Shown piece after piece: positions 1-7,810 of a DNA stretch of 64,000 nucleotides. The stretch lies in the NCBI RefSeq assembly GCF_014947265.1, contig NZ_JADCNK010000010.1, forward strand, positions 139,496 to 203,495. Reading direction: 5' to 3'. This DNA comes from Pedobacter sp014947265 (GTDB lineage Bacteria > Bacteroidota > Bacteroidia > Sphingobacteriales > Sphingobacteriaceae). The notes under the pieces are model-generated. The model saw only the letters and a list, made by a program, of their open reading frames with translations, had not been told where the DNA came from and made no database searches. Each line of letters opens with the position of its first letter. Position 1 is the stretch's first letter. The position numbers were made by a program, and so were the translations under genes.

Positions 1-3
1 CTA

Positions 4-40
4 AAATAAGAAAAGCGACATAAAGCCGCTTTTCTTATTT
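4..40. terminator. Bidirectional intrinsic terminator
   Basis: A perfect 14-bp inverted repeat (arms 4-17 and 27-40) encloses a 9-nt loop. The arms are GC-rich next to the loop and A/T-rich outside, so either strand ends in a U-rich tail. It lies 16 bases past the stop codon of the minus-strand gene at 57-446 and is well placed to end that transcript. Confidence 0.8.
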
Positions 41-56
41 GATATTTTAACAAGAT

Positions 57-446
57 TTAGTTGTTTCCACCACCCTGTCTACGTTTTTCCATTTCAGCAC
101 GTTGCTCTTTTTGCCAGGCTTCGTAAGCTTTTTTCTGATCGTCAGTTAATACCGCAGTAACTTTTGCGTCGTTATCAGCACGCATTTTTTGCATTTTCTC
201 TCTCATCGCATCTCTATCCCCACCACCTTGCATTTCTTCGCGCATTTTTTTCATGGTTTCAGCCTGCTCAGTAAAAACCGTGGTTAGCTTTGTTTTCTGA
301 TCATCAGATAACTTTAATTTTTCGTCAAGCAATTTTACTCTTTCTTCAGGTTTCATCATCATTCTACCTTGTCCGCCACCTTGCTGCGCGTTAGCGAAAC
401 CAGCTATACCTAGCATTAATCCGCAAATCATCATTAATTTTTTCAT
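57..446 (-). CDS. Small secreted Spy/DUF4890-like protein
   Basis: This encodes a 129-residue exported protein. I chose the start at 446 because it begins with a clean signal peptide (MKKLMMICGLMLGIAGFANA, then QQGG); an upstream in-frame start would put about 36 unlikely residues before it. The mature part is short, helical and charged, rich in Met, Lys, Glu and Gln. It has two LSDDQK/LTDDQK-type segments (about residues 45-53 and 99-106) and a Gly-rich tail. This is the look of Bacteroidota DUF4890 and LTxxQ/Spy-CpxP-like periplasmic proteins, often tied to envelope or metal stress. It follows the universal stress protein gene on the same strand with a 104-bp gap, so cotranscription is possible. 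The function is inferred from composition only. Confidence 0.75.
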   Translation of the reverse strand: MKKLMMICGLMLGIAGFANAQQGGGQGRMMMKPEERVKLLDEKLKLSDDQKTKLTTVFTEQAETMKKMREEMQGGGDRDAMREKMQKMRADNDAKVTAVLTDDQKKAYEAWQKEQRAEMEKRRQGGGNN

Positions 447-550
447 GTTGTTCTTTTGTTGTTTTTGGTCCAAATTGAGTTTGTTGGAGTGTAAAAGAAA
501 ATGAAAGTTTAAAGTCGCTATGTAACTAAGCTGTTGCGAAATAAAATATA

Positions 551-1381
551 TCAATCTTTCAACAATAACACCGGCACATGCGATTTAATCGTTAACCTTT
601 GAGATACACTTTCGTGCAGCAAACTTTCAAAAAAACTATACTTCTTTGGAAGTGCGATAATTAACTGGGCTTCTTCGCTTTTGGCAAATTTTACGATTCC
701 TTTAATCGTATCGGGATGATCAGCGTAGTGATATGCCGGCGAAAAATCTTTAAGCATCTCATGTAAAAAATGTTCTTCCTGTGAATCGATCTTATGACCA
801 GAATTAATATTGAGCACCAAAAGTTCGAGGACGTGTTTGCTCAGGATATTTTTGAGTGCGTGCATCGGGATCACCTCTTTAACTTTTTTAAAATCGCAGG
901 CTAAAATGGCTTTACGGATCGATTGATAGTCGGCCTTAGGCGGAACAACCAAAACCGGCACCGGACTCGATTTAGAAATTTTAATCGCATTAGAACCGAT
1001 ATCACTTTCGTCTTTCGCTTTTTTACCGTTACTTCCGATAATAATGACATCGATTTCTTCCCTATTTACCCGATCAATGATTGACCTTAATAAGGTTTCC
1101 CTTGTTAGAGAAACCTCTATTTCGGCCTTGGGATTAATCTCCAGCATTTTTGACTTCAGTTTTTCGAGTGCTTCGAGCCTTTTGGTAATTTCGTCGGCGA
1201 TATTTTCATCAGTAGTAATGAGCATATCAGGGGTAGGAAGAATGCTCTCGTATTCGGAAACGTAATAAGCATTAAGCAGTATAATTTTTGAGTTCGTCAT
1301 CGCGAAACTCAACCTGGCAGCATATTTCGCAGCATGATCAGCTGTTTTAGAAAAATCGACAGGTACAAGGTATGTACTCAT
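551..1381 (-). CDS. Tandem-domain universal stress protein (UspA family)
   Basis: A 276-residue cytoplasmic protein with two Usp folds, roughly residues 1-147 and 155-276. The first domain starts with the usual beta strand and acidic residue (LVPVDFS, D9). It carries a complete ATP-binding signature G-2x-G-9x-G-S, with G116, G119, G129 and S130. The second domain keeps the fold pattern (ILACDF near its start, VPVLLLKD at its end) but has lost the glycine signature, so it probably does not bind nucleotide. Such proteins respond to starvation, oxygen limitation or envelope stress; the specific signal is not visible here. A large AT-rich palindrome lies just upstream (1401-1442) and may be its operator. 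Confidence 0.9.
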   Translation of the reverse strand: MSTYLVPVDFSKTADHAAKYAARLSFAMTNSKIILLNAYYVSEYESILPTPDMLITTDENIADEITKRLEALEKLKSKMLEINPKAEIEVSLTRETLLRSIIDRVNREEIDVIIIGSNGKKAKDESDIGSNAIKISKSSPVPVLVVPPKADYQSIRKAILACDFKKVKEVIPMHALKNILSKHVLELLVLNINSGHKIDSQEEHFLHEMLKDFSPAYHYADHPDTIKGIVKFAKSEEAQLIIALPKKYSFFESLLHESVSQRLTIKSHVPVLLLKD

Positions 1382-1400
1382 ATGATTAAAAATTATGTTT

Positions 1401-1442
1401 TTACATCAATAAATTAATCAATCGATTGATTAATTGATGTAA
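1401..1442. promoter_or_regulatory. Large palindrome upstream of usp (candidate operator)
   Basis: A perfect 24-bp palindrome (1412-1435, centre ATCGAT) is extended by 7-bp arms TTACATC (1401-1407) and GATGTAA (1436-1442), with a 4-base bulge on the left. It is 20-61 bases upstream of the universal stress protein start codon. It could be an operator for a dimeric regulator, or a stable cruciform or hairpin in the leader. I see no T-run that would make it an ordinary terminator. Confidence 0.55.
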
Positions 1443-1520
1443 ATCTCGCATATTATCTGATGTATTGCAAATTTTTGAACTGAAGATTTATAACGAGAAC
1501 GTCATTCTGTTTCTTAGTAT

Positions 1521-1601
1521 CGTCATTTCGACTGAAGTGAAACGGAACGGCGAAATCTATAATACATTAGAAATAGATCCTTCGACTACGCTCAGGATGA
1601 C
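1521..1601. repeat. GTCAT/ATGAC intergenic inverted repeat, copy 1
   Basis: An imperfect palindrome that opens with GTCATTTCGACTGAAG and closes with CTACGCTCAGGATGAC. Inner arms GAAATCTAT and ATAGATCC flank a short A/T loop. It belongs to a family of intergenic elements found at several places in this window, all bounded by GTCAT and ATGAC. It lies in the 439-bp gap 1382-1820, which shows no gene. Confidence 0.65.
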
Positions 1602-1670
1602 AATCATGGAAAGCACAATGACCAATGTTAAATTTACAATAATCAATAGTCATAACTTATATCATCATCT

Positions 1671-1762
1671 TGACTTTAAAGAAGTGAAACGGCGAAATCT
1701 ATTACTAAGTTATTTCTTGAAAATGCGTGTAGAGAGATCCTTCGACTACGCTCAGGATGACA
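1671..1762. repeat. GTCAT/ATGAC intergenic inverted repeat, degenerate copy
   Basis: A second, worn copy of the element at 1521-1601. It shares the blocks GAAGTGAAACGG, CGAAATCTAT and ATCCTTCGACTACGCTC in the same order and orientation, with a longer centre. The left GTCAT end is degraded. The two copies in tandem suggest local duplication. Confidence 0.6.
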
Positions 1763-1820
1763 ATTGCGGTTAGGGTAATGATCAATGCTCAACTAGCAAT
1801 GACCAGTGAACTAATGAAAC

Positions 1821-2348
1821 CTACCTACCTGAGTCGGCAGCATTTGGATTTTCATCGTGCCACCTGCCCTGTACTTTCATTACTTTTTCGATAATATCAC
1901 GCACAGCTGTTTTGCCTCCATTGTAAGGGGAAACGAATGTAGAGATTGCTTTTATCTCTTCTACCGCATCAGCCGGGCAGGTTGGAAGCCCTACGAGTTT
2001 CATTACTTTTAAATCAGGGATATCGTCACCCATATAAAGCACTTCTCCTGAAGTAATGCCCTTATATTGAAGATATTGATTGAAAATGGCAACCTTATCT
2101 CCTGTTCCGAGGAACACATCGGTTACGCCCAGATTAAAAAATCGCTTCCCCATGGCAATGCCATCACCACCAGATATAATACAGATGTTATATCCTTTTT
2201 TAACGGCTAATTGCATGGCATAGCCATCTTTAATGTTAAAAGTGCGCAATGACTGACCATTATCAGTAACCTGAACTGATCCATCGGTAAGCACACCATC
2301 TACATCAAAAATGAAAGTGGTAATTTCTTTTAATTTGTGGAGAAACAT
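1821..2348 (-). CDS. kdsC: 3-deoxy-manno-octulosonate-8-phosphatase (KDO-8-P phosphatase)
   Basis: A 175-residue HAD-superfamily phosphatase of the KdsC/YrbI type. It removes the phosphate from KDO-8-phosphate in the cytoplasm, the step before CMP-KDO formation for lipid A core synthesis. Visible motifs are the nucleophile site FDVDGVLTDG (D15 and D17), S59 in IISGG, K85 in GTGDK and the metal site MGDDIPDL (D108, D109). The lack of a cap domain and the short length fit the tetrameric C0 subfamily. It lies downstream of fdx and iscX on the same strand. DUF2520-type genes such as the one at 3134-3898 often sit near kdsC in Bacteroidota (recalled, not checked). The C-terminus runs into a Ser/Gly/Arg tail. 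Confidence 0.93.
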   Translation of the reverse strand: MFLHKLKEITTFIFDVDGVLTDGSVQVTDNGQSLRTFNIKDGYAMQLAVKKGYNICIISGGDGIAMGKRFFNLGVTDVFLGTGDKVAIFNQYLQYKGITSGEVLYMGDDIPDLKVMKLVGLPTCPADAVEEIKAISTFVSPYNGGKTAVRDIIEKVMKVQGRWHDENPNAADSGR

Positions 2349-2385
2349 TGGCGCGTTTGGCGTTTAGAGTTAGGCGCTCGGTGCC

Positions 2386-2419
2386 GACTCAAGACTGAGG
2401 ACTCCGAACTCAAGACTAG
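2386..2419. repeat. GACTNNN heptanucleotide array after iscX
   Basis: Five consecutive 7-bp units: GACTCAA, GACTGAG, GACTCCG, AACTCAA and GACTAGT. The last unit ends on the first base of the iscX stop triplet (2420). The first four positions are nearly constant and the last three vary. Matching arrays follow fdx (2724-2758) and gldC (23208-23277). Confidence 0.65.
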
Positions 2420-2662
2420 TTACTGATTATCTCTCCACTCGTATACCCAGGCAGATTGAATTTGCTCTAAATGGCCTTCACTGCTTTCTTCGCGAGTACC
2501 TTTAAAGTTGGGCAATTCTAAAACCCATTCTAAAAGTTCAGTAAAGCGGATACGGTAGATTTTGGCTTCTGTAAAATCATCACCAAATTTCTCATATAAA
2601 GACATTGCTATATCTTCGTAGTCGTTCCAATAAAAAGGTAAAGCAAATTTATCGTTATTCAT
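2420..2662 (-). CDS. iscX: Fe-S cluster assembly accessory protein IscX
   Basis: An 80-residue acidic protein of the IscX/YfhJ family. It has the expected pattern: an early W-x-D-x-x-x-I segment (WNDYEDIAM), then IRFTELLEWVLELPNF, and a C-terminal helix ending in WVYEWRDN. E. coli IscX is 66 residues; this one has a short N-terminal extension. IscX binds IscS and iron and tunes cluster assembly. It follows the ISC-type ferredoxin gene directly, the fdx-iscX order seen at the end of the E. coli isc operon. No iscS or iscU is in the window; hscA is 35 kb away. Confidence 0.88.
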   Translation of the reverse strand: MNNDKFALPFYWNDYEDIAMSLYEKFGDDFTEAKIYRIRFTELLEWVLELPNFKGTREESSEGHLEQIQSAWVYEWRDNQ

Positions 2663-2723
2663 GTTGTTTTGTTAGTTAATTGTTGAAATTGATTAATCGG
2701 TTAACTGTTTAAATTGGCTAATC

Positions 2724-2758
2724 GACTCCCGACTAAGGACTTTGGACTTAAGACTAAA
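2724..2758. repeat. GACTNNN heptanucleotide array after fdx
   Basis: Five perfect-phase heptamers: GACTCCC, GACTAAG, GACTTTG, GACTTAA and GACTAAA, ending two bases before the fdx stop triplet at 2761. GACT is invariant and the other three bases differ in every unit, which simple slippage of one unit would not produce. Confidence 0.7.
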
Positions 2759-2760
2759 AC

Positions 2761-3093
2761 CTAGTGCCCCATAAAGTCAGACTGGTCTGGAATGGTCACT
2801 TCGATATCGCCGTTAATCACCACACACTGGCAACCTAAACGTGAAGTAATTTTCGGACGGACTGCCCTATCGATAAAGTCTTCTTCTTTGTCAGAAATCT
2901 CTTCGATATTATCCATGCCCTTTGTTACATATACATGGCAGGTACTGCAACCACAAACACCACCACAGTTGTGCTGTAATTCGATTCCATTATCCAGACA
3001 AACATCTAAAACAGATTCGCCGGCAGCTATTGGCAATTCAATAGATTCGTGATCTGCTTCTTCAAAATTTATTTTTAGTTTAAAAATGCTCAT
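2761..3093 (-). CDS. fdx: ISC-type [2Fe-2S] ferredoxin
   Basis: A 110-residue adrenodoxin-like ferredoxin that carries electrons for Fe-S cluster assembly in the cytoplasm. The cluster ligands fit C43-x5-C49-x2-C52-x35-C88, the spacing of E. coli Fdx. Extra cysteines are C32, C47 and C90. The segment HNCGGVCGCSTCHVYV and the C-terminal IPDQSDFMGH are typical of the family. It lies just upstream of iscX on the same strand. A -7 box (3104-3111) only 10 bases before the start codon suggests its own promoter and a very short leader. Confidence 0.93.
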   Translation of the reverse strand: MSIFKLKINFEEADHESIELPIAAGESVLDVCLDNGIELQHNCGGVCGCSTCHVYVTKGMDNIEEISDKEEDFIDRAVRPKITSRLGCQCVVINGDIEVTIPDQSDFMGH

Positions 3094-3103
3094 AATTATT
3101 TTG

Positions 3104-3111
3104 CAAAAGTA
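3104..3111 (-). promoter_or_regulatory. TAnnTTTG -7 box for fdx
   Basis: The minus strand reads TACTTTTG, the Bacteroidota -7 consensus, 10 bases upstream of the fdx start codon. No clear -33 TTG is visible. Transcription would start almost at the start codon. Confidence 0.5.
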
Positions 3112-3133
3112 ATAAGCAGAAGCCGTAATTATG

Positions 3134-3898
3134 CTATTTCAGCGTTAATTTTATGCTATCGCTCAATGTTTGATAAATGTTCTGCAATTCAGGCATATCG
3201 GTTAACATGCTCAAATGCTTATTTAAAGTGCTTTCATCAGCCCTAACTACTGGCCCAGTCTGCACATTTTCAGGCAGGTTGCTCATTACCTTCTCGGCTG
3301 TTTCGGCAATTAATGGCCTGATGATTTCAAAATTCAAATCGTTCTGACTTAAAATTTTATTTGCCAAAGCATATAGGTGATTCGGAAAATTACAGGCAAA
3401 TACCGCTGCCAGGTGTAATACTTTTCTTTTCTCGCCATTTAACTTATATACTTCCCTGCTAATTTTAGCAGCGAGATTGCTTAAAATCGTTAATTGACTT
3501 TCATCGTTCGCTTCAATACAAAGTGGAATATTTTCAAATGAAACCGCTTTTTCTTTTGAAAAAGTTTGCAAAGGATAAAATACCCCCGCTTTAGCAACTT
3601 GTGATGATAAAACATTAATATCTGTAGTTCCAGAGGTATGTACCACCAGACCAGTTACATTTTTCAATGATTTAGCAACGCTTTCAATCGCATCATCTTT
3701 TACCGAGATGATATATAAATCAGCATTTTGCTTAATTTCATTTAAATCGTTGATGGCTTCAGTTGCAATCGATTGTGCCAATAAGGTTGCATTATCCAGG
3801 TTTTGACTGTACACCTGCACGATCTCTTCGCCCTTGCTTTTTAAAGCTTTTGCTAAATGTGTGGCAACATTTCCAGAACCTAATAAAACAATTTTCAT
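3134..3898 (-). CDS. Rossmann-fold DUF2520 protein
   Basis: A 254-residue protein. I chose the start at 3898 because it begins directly with the nucleotide-binding strand MKIVLLGSGNVATHLAKAL (GxGNxA, residues 7-12); the longer reading overlaps the end of ccmF. An N-terminal NAD(P)-binding domain like that of pyrroline-5-carboxylate reductase or ketopantoate reductase runs to about residue 120 and includes a VVHTSGTT segment. A helical DUF2520 domain follows, with FYPLQTFS and AAVFACNFPNHL. The substrate is unknown; an oxidoreductase is likely. It begins 4 bases after the ccmF stop codon, so it is probably translated from the ccm transcript. Confidence 0.85.
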   Translation of the reverse strand: MKIVLLGSGNVATHLAKALKSKGEEIVQVYSQNLDNATLLAQSIATEAINDLNEIKQNADLYIISVKDDAIESVAKSLKNVTGLVVHTSGTTDINVLSSQVAKAGVFYPLQTFSKEKAVSFENIPLCIEANDESQLTILSNLAAKISREVYKLNGEKRKVLHLAAVFACNFPNHLYALANKILSQNDLNFEIIRPLIAETAEKVMSNLPENVQTGPVVRADESTLNKHLSMLTDMPELQNIYQTLSDSIKLTLK

Positions 3899-3902
3899 GA
3901 TT

Positions 3903-6368
3903 TTATGCGACTTTGGCCTCTTTTCTCCTTCTAAAAATTGAAAGTAAGAAACCCACAACCATTACGATGGTACCAGCCCAGTATAAATTGATGAAAGGAA
4001 ATTCAATTGCTTTAAAAACAACCCAATCTTTAGCTTGTTGAGGTTTTTCAAAAATCTGAAGCTCTACTTTTTTCTCATCTGGCAAAACCCTCGAAAAACG
4101 GAATTTCAAATCTAATTCATCCACTTTACGGGCGAAATCGAAAGTATTATTACCTTTTATTAAGAAAATAGGCTCCGTGTTGTAAACTTTACCGGCCGCA
4201 TTAATTTCTAATGGTAAACCAACCGCATAATCGCCTTGCGCAAGTGCTAAATCTTTGGCAGTAGGTTTTCGATCTAAATCTTTCACCGTAATCACACCGC
4301 TCGAAGTATGGATGGTATCGCCTACTGAAACTTTAACAATACGTGGTGCTTTATAGTTTTCATCATCCGAATGCCCTTCATGGTCATCATGCGATTCCTG
4401 TTTAATAGCTGCACTGGTAATGTGTGTATAAACATCGTAAGTTAAATAGTGCTTGGTATCAGGAGAAGCTATTAAGCCCATTTTCTGATTATCCTGCGTG
4501 TGCGGATGCAAATTAAAATCTTCTTTAACCTTACCTTCTTTATCTAAAACTTTAAAATTAAGCGTATAAATGGTATTGGGCGCTACAGTAGTATCGGCTA
4601 CATAGGTTACAGTATACTTACCCATCTTTTTGGGCTCGTTTTTATATAACATGATGTTCTCACCAGGTTTTTCCGTCTTCTCGAAATCTTTTACCGGGAT
4701 AAAATTATTCGCATTGATGGATAGTGGTTTGTTGGTCGCCGCAGAAATTAATGCACCTAAGATCAGGAAAGCAAAGCCAATATGCGCAATTGCTGATCCG
4801 GCCAATTTTGCCTTGCCACCGAAAGCCTGGTATAATACCGCAGCGTTAGAAAGTACTGCAAATAAACAACTAAAGGTAATCAGAATGTACATGGTATTGG
4901 TATATATACCAGTGACATATACCAAACCTGCTGTTAACACGATCGAGAAGATGATTGCTGATACCAGACTGCTGTAAAATTTGCGCGGATCTGTTCTTTT
5001 GTATTTTAAATATTGAGAGAAACCTGAAATTAAGGTAATTAATACCGCGAAAGGCGCTTGCCATTGATTGTAATATTTTACAGCATCAATTGGCGGCGTA
5101 AAGTTTGTTCCAAAGGCTTTGTTAAATACAGGAACAGAAGTGGAGAATATGACCTGGATACAAGCAATGGTTACCACTAAAGCGCCAATAAACATCCAGA
5201 ATTCGCGCGAATAAGTTTCTTCATCTTTGGTGGTAATCGGCAATTCTTTCCACCGTACTACAATCAAGGCTATGGCCAAAACTGCAAAAACTACGTTGTA
5301 CAATATTAGGTGACCAAACATTCCCATATCAGTGAACGAGTGTACAGAAGTGTCGCCTAAAATCCCGCTTCGGGTTAAAAAAGATGCATAAAGCACCAAT
5401 AAGAAACTTAAGAATACTAAAGCGATTGCGGTAAAATAAGCATGACCTGTATTTTTATACGCGATCATTACGTGTACGGCCCCGATTAGGGTTAACCATG
5501 GAATTAAAGAAGCGTTTTCTACCGGATCCCAGGCCCAAAAACCGCCAAAGTTTAACGCTTCGTAAGCCCAGAAAGACCCCATAATAATACCCGTACCTAA
5601 AACCATCACCGCAAAAAGCGCCCAGGGCATAGCTGGTTTAATCCATTCTTTATATCTTTTTTGCCATAAAGCCGCAATGCCATAAGCAAAAGGCACAACC
5701 ATACTGGCGAAACCTAAAAACAAAGTTGGCGGGTGAATCACCATCCAATAGTTTTGTAATAATGGATTTAATCCTTTTCCATCAGTGATGAATTTAAGGT
5801 AATTTTTATAATTTTCTGGATTCGCAAAAACCACAGGTGCCTGTGCTTTTAAATCCATGGCATCTCTTAAAAGTATAAACGGGGAACTTCCAATCCGCTC
5901 ACCGAAAATTTCTACACCTAAAAGCATTGAGGTTAAAAAGACCTGAGAAAAGGCTACAACTGTCATTACAGGGCTTTCCCATGATTTGGCTTTCCAAATC
6001 AACAACGTACCAAGAAATGATTGCCAGAAAGCCCAAAGCCAAAAACTACCTTCTTGTCCTTCCCAAAACGCTGATATGATGTAATATACAGGAAGTTGCT
6101 TTGATGAGTGAGATTGAACGTAATAATACTCAAAATAATGGCCGAGTACCAGATAGAACAAAATGGCACCAATACCGATAATACTGGCAAAATTAACCAG
6201 GTATCCAATACGGCCTAAGTTTCTCCAGGATTTTTCTTCTAAATTTTTATCGCGGCTGGCAAAAAAATACGATATAGTTGATAGTAATGATGCACTAAAT
6301 GCCAGAACAATAAAAAACTGTCCGATTTTACCTGGTAACAGGTGTTCGCCTACAAATTGAATATCCAT
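3903..6368 (-). CDS. ccmF: Cytochrome c heme lyase subunit CcmF/CcsA-type
   Basis: An 821-residue polytopic inner-membrane protein that attaches heme to apocytochromes c at the periplasmic face. It has the CcmF/NrfE signature FWEGQEGSFWLW (101-112) and the heme-binding WWD segment GGFWAWDPVENASLIPW (275-291). Conserved histidines include H212 in HPPTLFLGF. About a dozen membrane segments precede a large periplasmic region with a His/Asp-rich stretch (HDDHEGHSDDE), and a last membrane helix ends near IFRRRKEA. The length exceeds E. coli CcmF (about 650) because of this C-terminal periplasmic domain. It sits 8 bases downstream of ccmE, in one operon. No ccmH-like gene is nearby. Confidence 0.93.
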   Translation of the reverse strand: MDIQFVGEHLLPGKIGQFFIVLAFSASLLSTISYFFASRDKNLEEKSWRNLGRIGYLVNFASIIGIGAILFYLVLGHYFEYYYVQSHSSKQLPVYYIISAFWEGQEGSFWLWAFWQSFLGTLLIWKAKSWESPVMTVVAFSQVFLTSMLLGVEIFGERIGSSPFILLRDAMDLKAQAPVVFANPENYKNYLKFITDGKGLNPLLQNYWMVIHPPTLFLGFASMVVPFAYGIAALWQKRYKEWIKPAMPWALFAVMVLGTGIIMGSFWAYEALNFGGFWAWDPVENASLIPWLTLIGAVHVMIAYKNTGHAYFTAIALVFLSFLLVLYASFLTRSGILGDTSVHSFTDMGMFGHLILYNVVFAVLAIALIVVRWKELPITTKDEETYSREFWMFIGALVVTIACIQVIFSTSVPVFNKAFGTNFTPPIDAVKYYNQWQAPFAVLITLISGFSQYLKYKRTDPRKFYSSLVSAIIFSIVLTAGLVYVTGIYTNTMYILITFSCLFAVLSNAAVLYQAFGGKAKLAGSAIAHIGFAFLILGALISAATNKPLSINANNFIPVKDFEKTEKPGENIMLYKNEPKKMGKYTVTYVADTTVAPNTIYTLNFKVLDKEGKVKEDFNLHPHTQDNQKMGLIASPDTKHYLTYDVYTHITSAAIKQESHDDHEGHSDDENYKAPRIVKVSVGDTIHTSSGVITVKDLDRKPTAKDLALAQGDYAVGLPLEINAAGKVYNTEPIFLIKGNNTFDFARKVDELDLKFRFSRVLPDEKKVELQIFEKPQQAKDWVVFKAIEFPFINLYWAGTIVMVVGFLLSIFRRRKEAKVA

Positions 6369-6376
6369 TAAATAAA

Positions 6377-6811
6377 TTAGTTATATTTTTTCCCGCCGTC
6401 TTTGCTTACTTGTTCGACTTTGCCATCCTTATTAACCTCTACCAGGTTATCATTATATTTAGATGGGCATTTCATTAAAATTTTCGATGCGTAAAATTTG
6501 TCCTTATCCATTTTACCGATAAGCACTAATTTTTCTGATTTTTCGAAATCCTGCGGTTTGGTACCAGCGTAAATTACCTCTCTCACTTCTCCCTTTTCAT
6601 CTTTCATGTGGAATGAAAAATGGTTCGCGTCTTTTACGGCATCGTAGTAAGTACCCATTGATTTTACCCAATAGCCCATAACATGTTCTTCTTTCTCAGA
6701 AAGAGTTGCTTGTTTGAAATTAGAGTAGGTGTCGGTATTTGCGTTTAAGCTAAATAAAATCCCTACGGAAATCGCGATGGTAATCAACCCAATGATTGCA
6801 CTTTTCTTCAT
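6377..6811 (-). CDS. ccmE: Periplasmic heme chaperone CcmE, CxxxY variant
   Basis: A 144-residue membrane-anchored OB-fold protein that receives heme from CcmC and passes it to CcmF. I start it at 6811 (MKKSAIIGLI), which gives a normal N-terminal membrane anchor (about residues 5-22). The C-terminal heme-attachment site is MKCPSKYNDN, a Cys115-x3-Tyr119 motif, where proteobacterial CcmE has His-x3-Tyr. CxxxY CcmE is known from archaea and some bacteria as the variant System I that lacks CcmH. After the motif the chain ends in a short Lys/Asp-rich tail. ccmF follows 8 bases downstream. A -7 box lies at 6839-6846. Confidence 0.88.
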   Translation of the reverse strand: MKKSAIIGLITIAISVGILFSLNANTDTYSNFKQATLSEKEEHVMGYWVKSMGTYYDAVKDANHFSFHMKDEKGEVREVIYAGTKPQDFEKSEKLVLIGKMDKDKFYASKILMKCPSKYNDNLVEVNKDGKVEQVSKDGGKKYN

Positions 6812-6838
6812 GGTTATACTTGTTGTAAAAGCTGGCAA

Positions 6839-6846
6839 CAAAGATA
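6839..6846 (-). promoter_or_regulatory. TAnnTTTG -7 box for ccmE-ccmF
   Basis: The minus strand reads TATCTTTG 27 bases upstream of the ccmE start codon. It would drive ccmE-ccmF-DUF2520. No convincing -33 TTG is seen. Confidence 0.45.
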
Positions 6847-7000
6847 GAAAAATAGGCTTAGCCAGCATTCTTTTACATTTTTCTTGTCTTTATATTGACA
6901 ATCAACTGATTTTTGAAGGGGAAATATTTGTTCTGAATCCCTATTTATAACCGATCTTAAGTAATATCTTAAATCGCTTAAAAGTTCGGCTTGAAATTAT

Positions 7001-7008
7001 TAAGTTTG
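7001..7008 (+). promoter_or_regulatory. TAnnTTTG -7 box for the 7068 lipoprotein
   Basis: TAAGTTTG lies 59 bases upstream of the ATG at 7068, in the 256-bp divergent gap between ccmE and the plus-strand lipoprotein gene. The -33 region is not a clear match. Confidence 0.35.
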
Positions 7009-7067
7009 GCCTGTCAGATAATTATTCCCTTTTCACATTCCACACAGTAAACATAAACCGGATTAAT

Positions 7068-7748
7068 ATGAACTTGAAACAGTTTTATAAGTTATTGTTA
7101 TTTATCTTTTTGACACCCATTTTAAGCTCCTGCTTTGAGGTAATTGAAGAAATTTCGATGAAAAACAATGGTACTGGTGATGTTATCCTGACCATAAACT
7201 TAAGTCAGAGTAAAACAAAGGTGGCTTCTGTAATGCTGTTAGATAGTGTACAGGGCTATAAAGTTCCCAGTAAACAGAAAATTCAACAAGAATTAAATGA
7301 AGCAGTGTCCTATCTGAGAAAATCAGAAGGAATTTCGAATGTAAAAAGCACGAGTGATTTTAATAATTACATCGCAACCATCAGCTTTTCTTTTAAAGAC
7401 GTTTCGAATATCAACAACATCACCAAAAATATTCTTGCGCAGCAAAAAATTAAAGCAACCAATACTTCATCCTATACCTATAACAAGGCTACCAAAACCT
7501 TTAGCCGAAAATACCAGGCAATCGGTACCGCTAAAACAGAATTCAGTAAATTAAAAGCAAAAGACAAGGCGGTTTTTAACGGTGCTACCTACACCAGCAT
7601 CTATCGTTTCGAATCTCCTGTAACAAGTAGCGCCAATCCGGCATCAAACATGTCGAAATCCAAAAAAGCCGTGATGTTAAAAAACAGCATTATGGATTTA
7701 ATTAACGGAAAAATTAACGTATCAAACACTATACAACTATCTAAATAA
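7068..7748 (+). CDS. Lipoprotein of unknown function
   Basis: A 226-residue lipoprotein. The signal peptide ends in a lipobox, PILSSC, with the lipidated cysteine at C22. The mature part opens with FEVIEEISMKNNGTGDVILTINLSQSK, which looks like a beta-rich start, then alternates helical charged stretches and beta strands, with a Ser/Lys-rich segment near residues 190-205. I do not recognise the family. It is followed 62 bases later by the exported protein at 7811 and then by the membrane protein at 9941, all on the plus strand, so the three probably act together at the envelope. Confidence 0.7.
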   Translation: MNLKQFYKLLLFIFLTPILSSCFEVIEEISMKNNGTGDVILTINLSQSKTKVASVMLLDSVQGYKVPSKQKIQQELNEAVSYLRKSEGISNVKSTSDFNNYIATISFSFKDVSNINNITKNILAQQKIKATNTSSYTYNKATKTFSRKYQAIGTAKTEFSKLKAKDKAVFNGATYTSIYRFESPVTSSANPASNMSKSKKAVMLKNSIMDLINGKINVSNTIQLSK

Positions 7749-7810
7749 ATCATGTATATAGCCTCAATGGTAAAATAAACATGATCCTTATCTCTAAAAA
7801 ATCTATCTAA

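Noticed and set aside
1465..1773. Open frame of 102 codons on the plus strand
   Set aside because: It is a translation of two intergenic repeat elements, with no start context and no protein-like composition.
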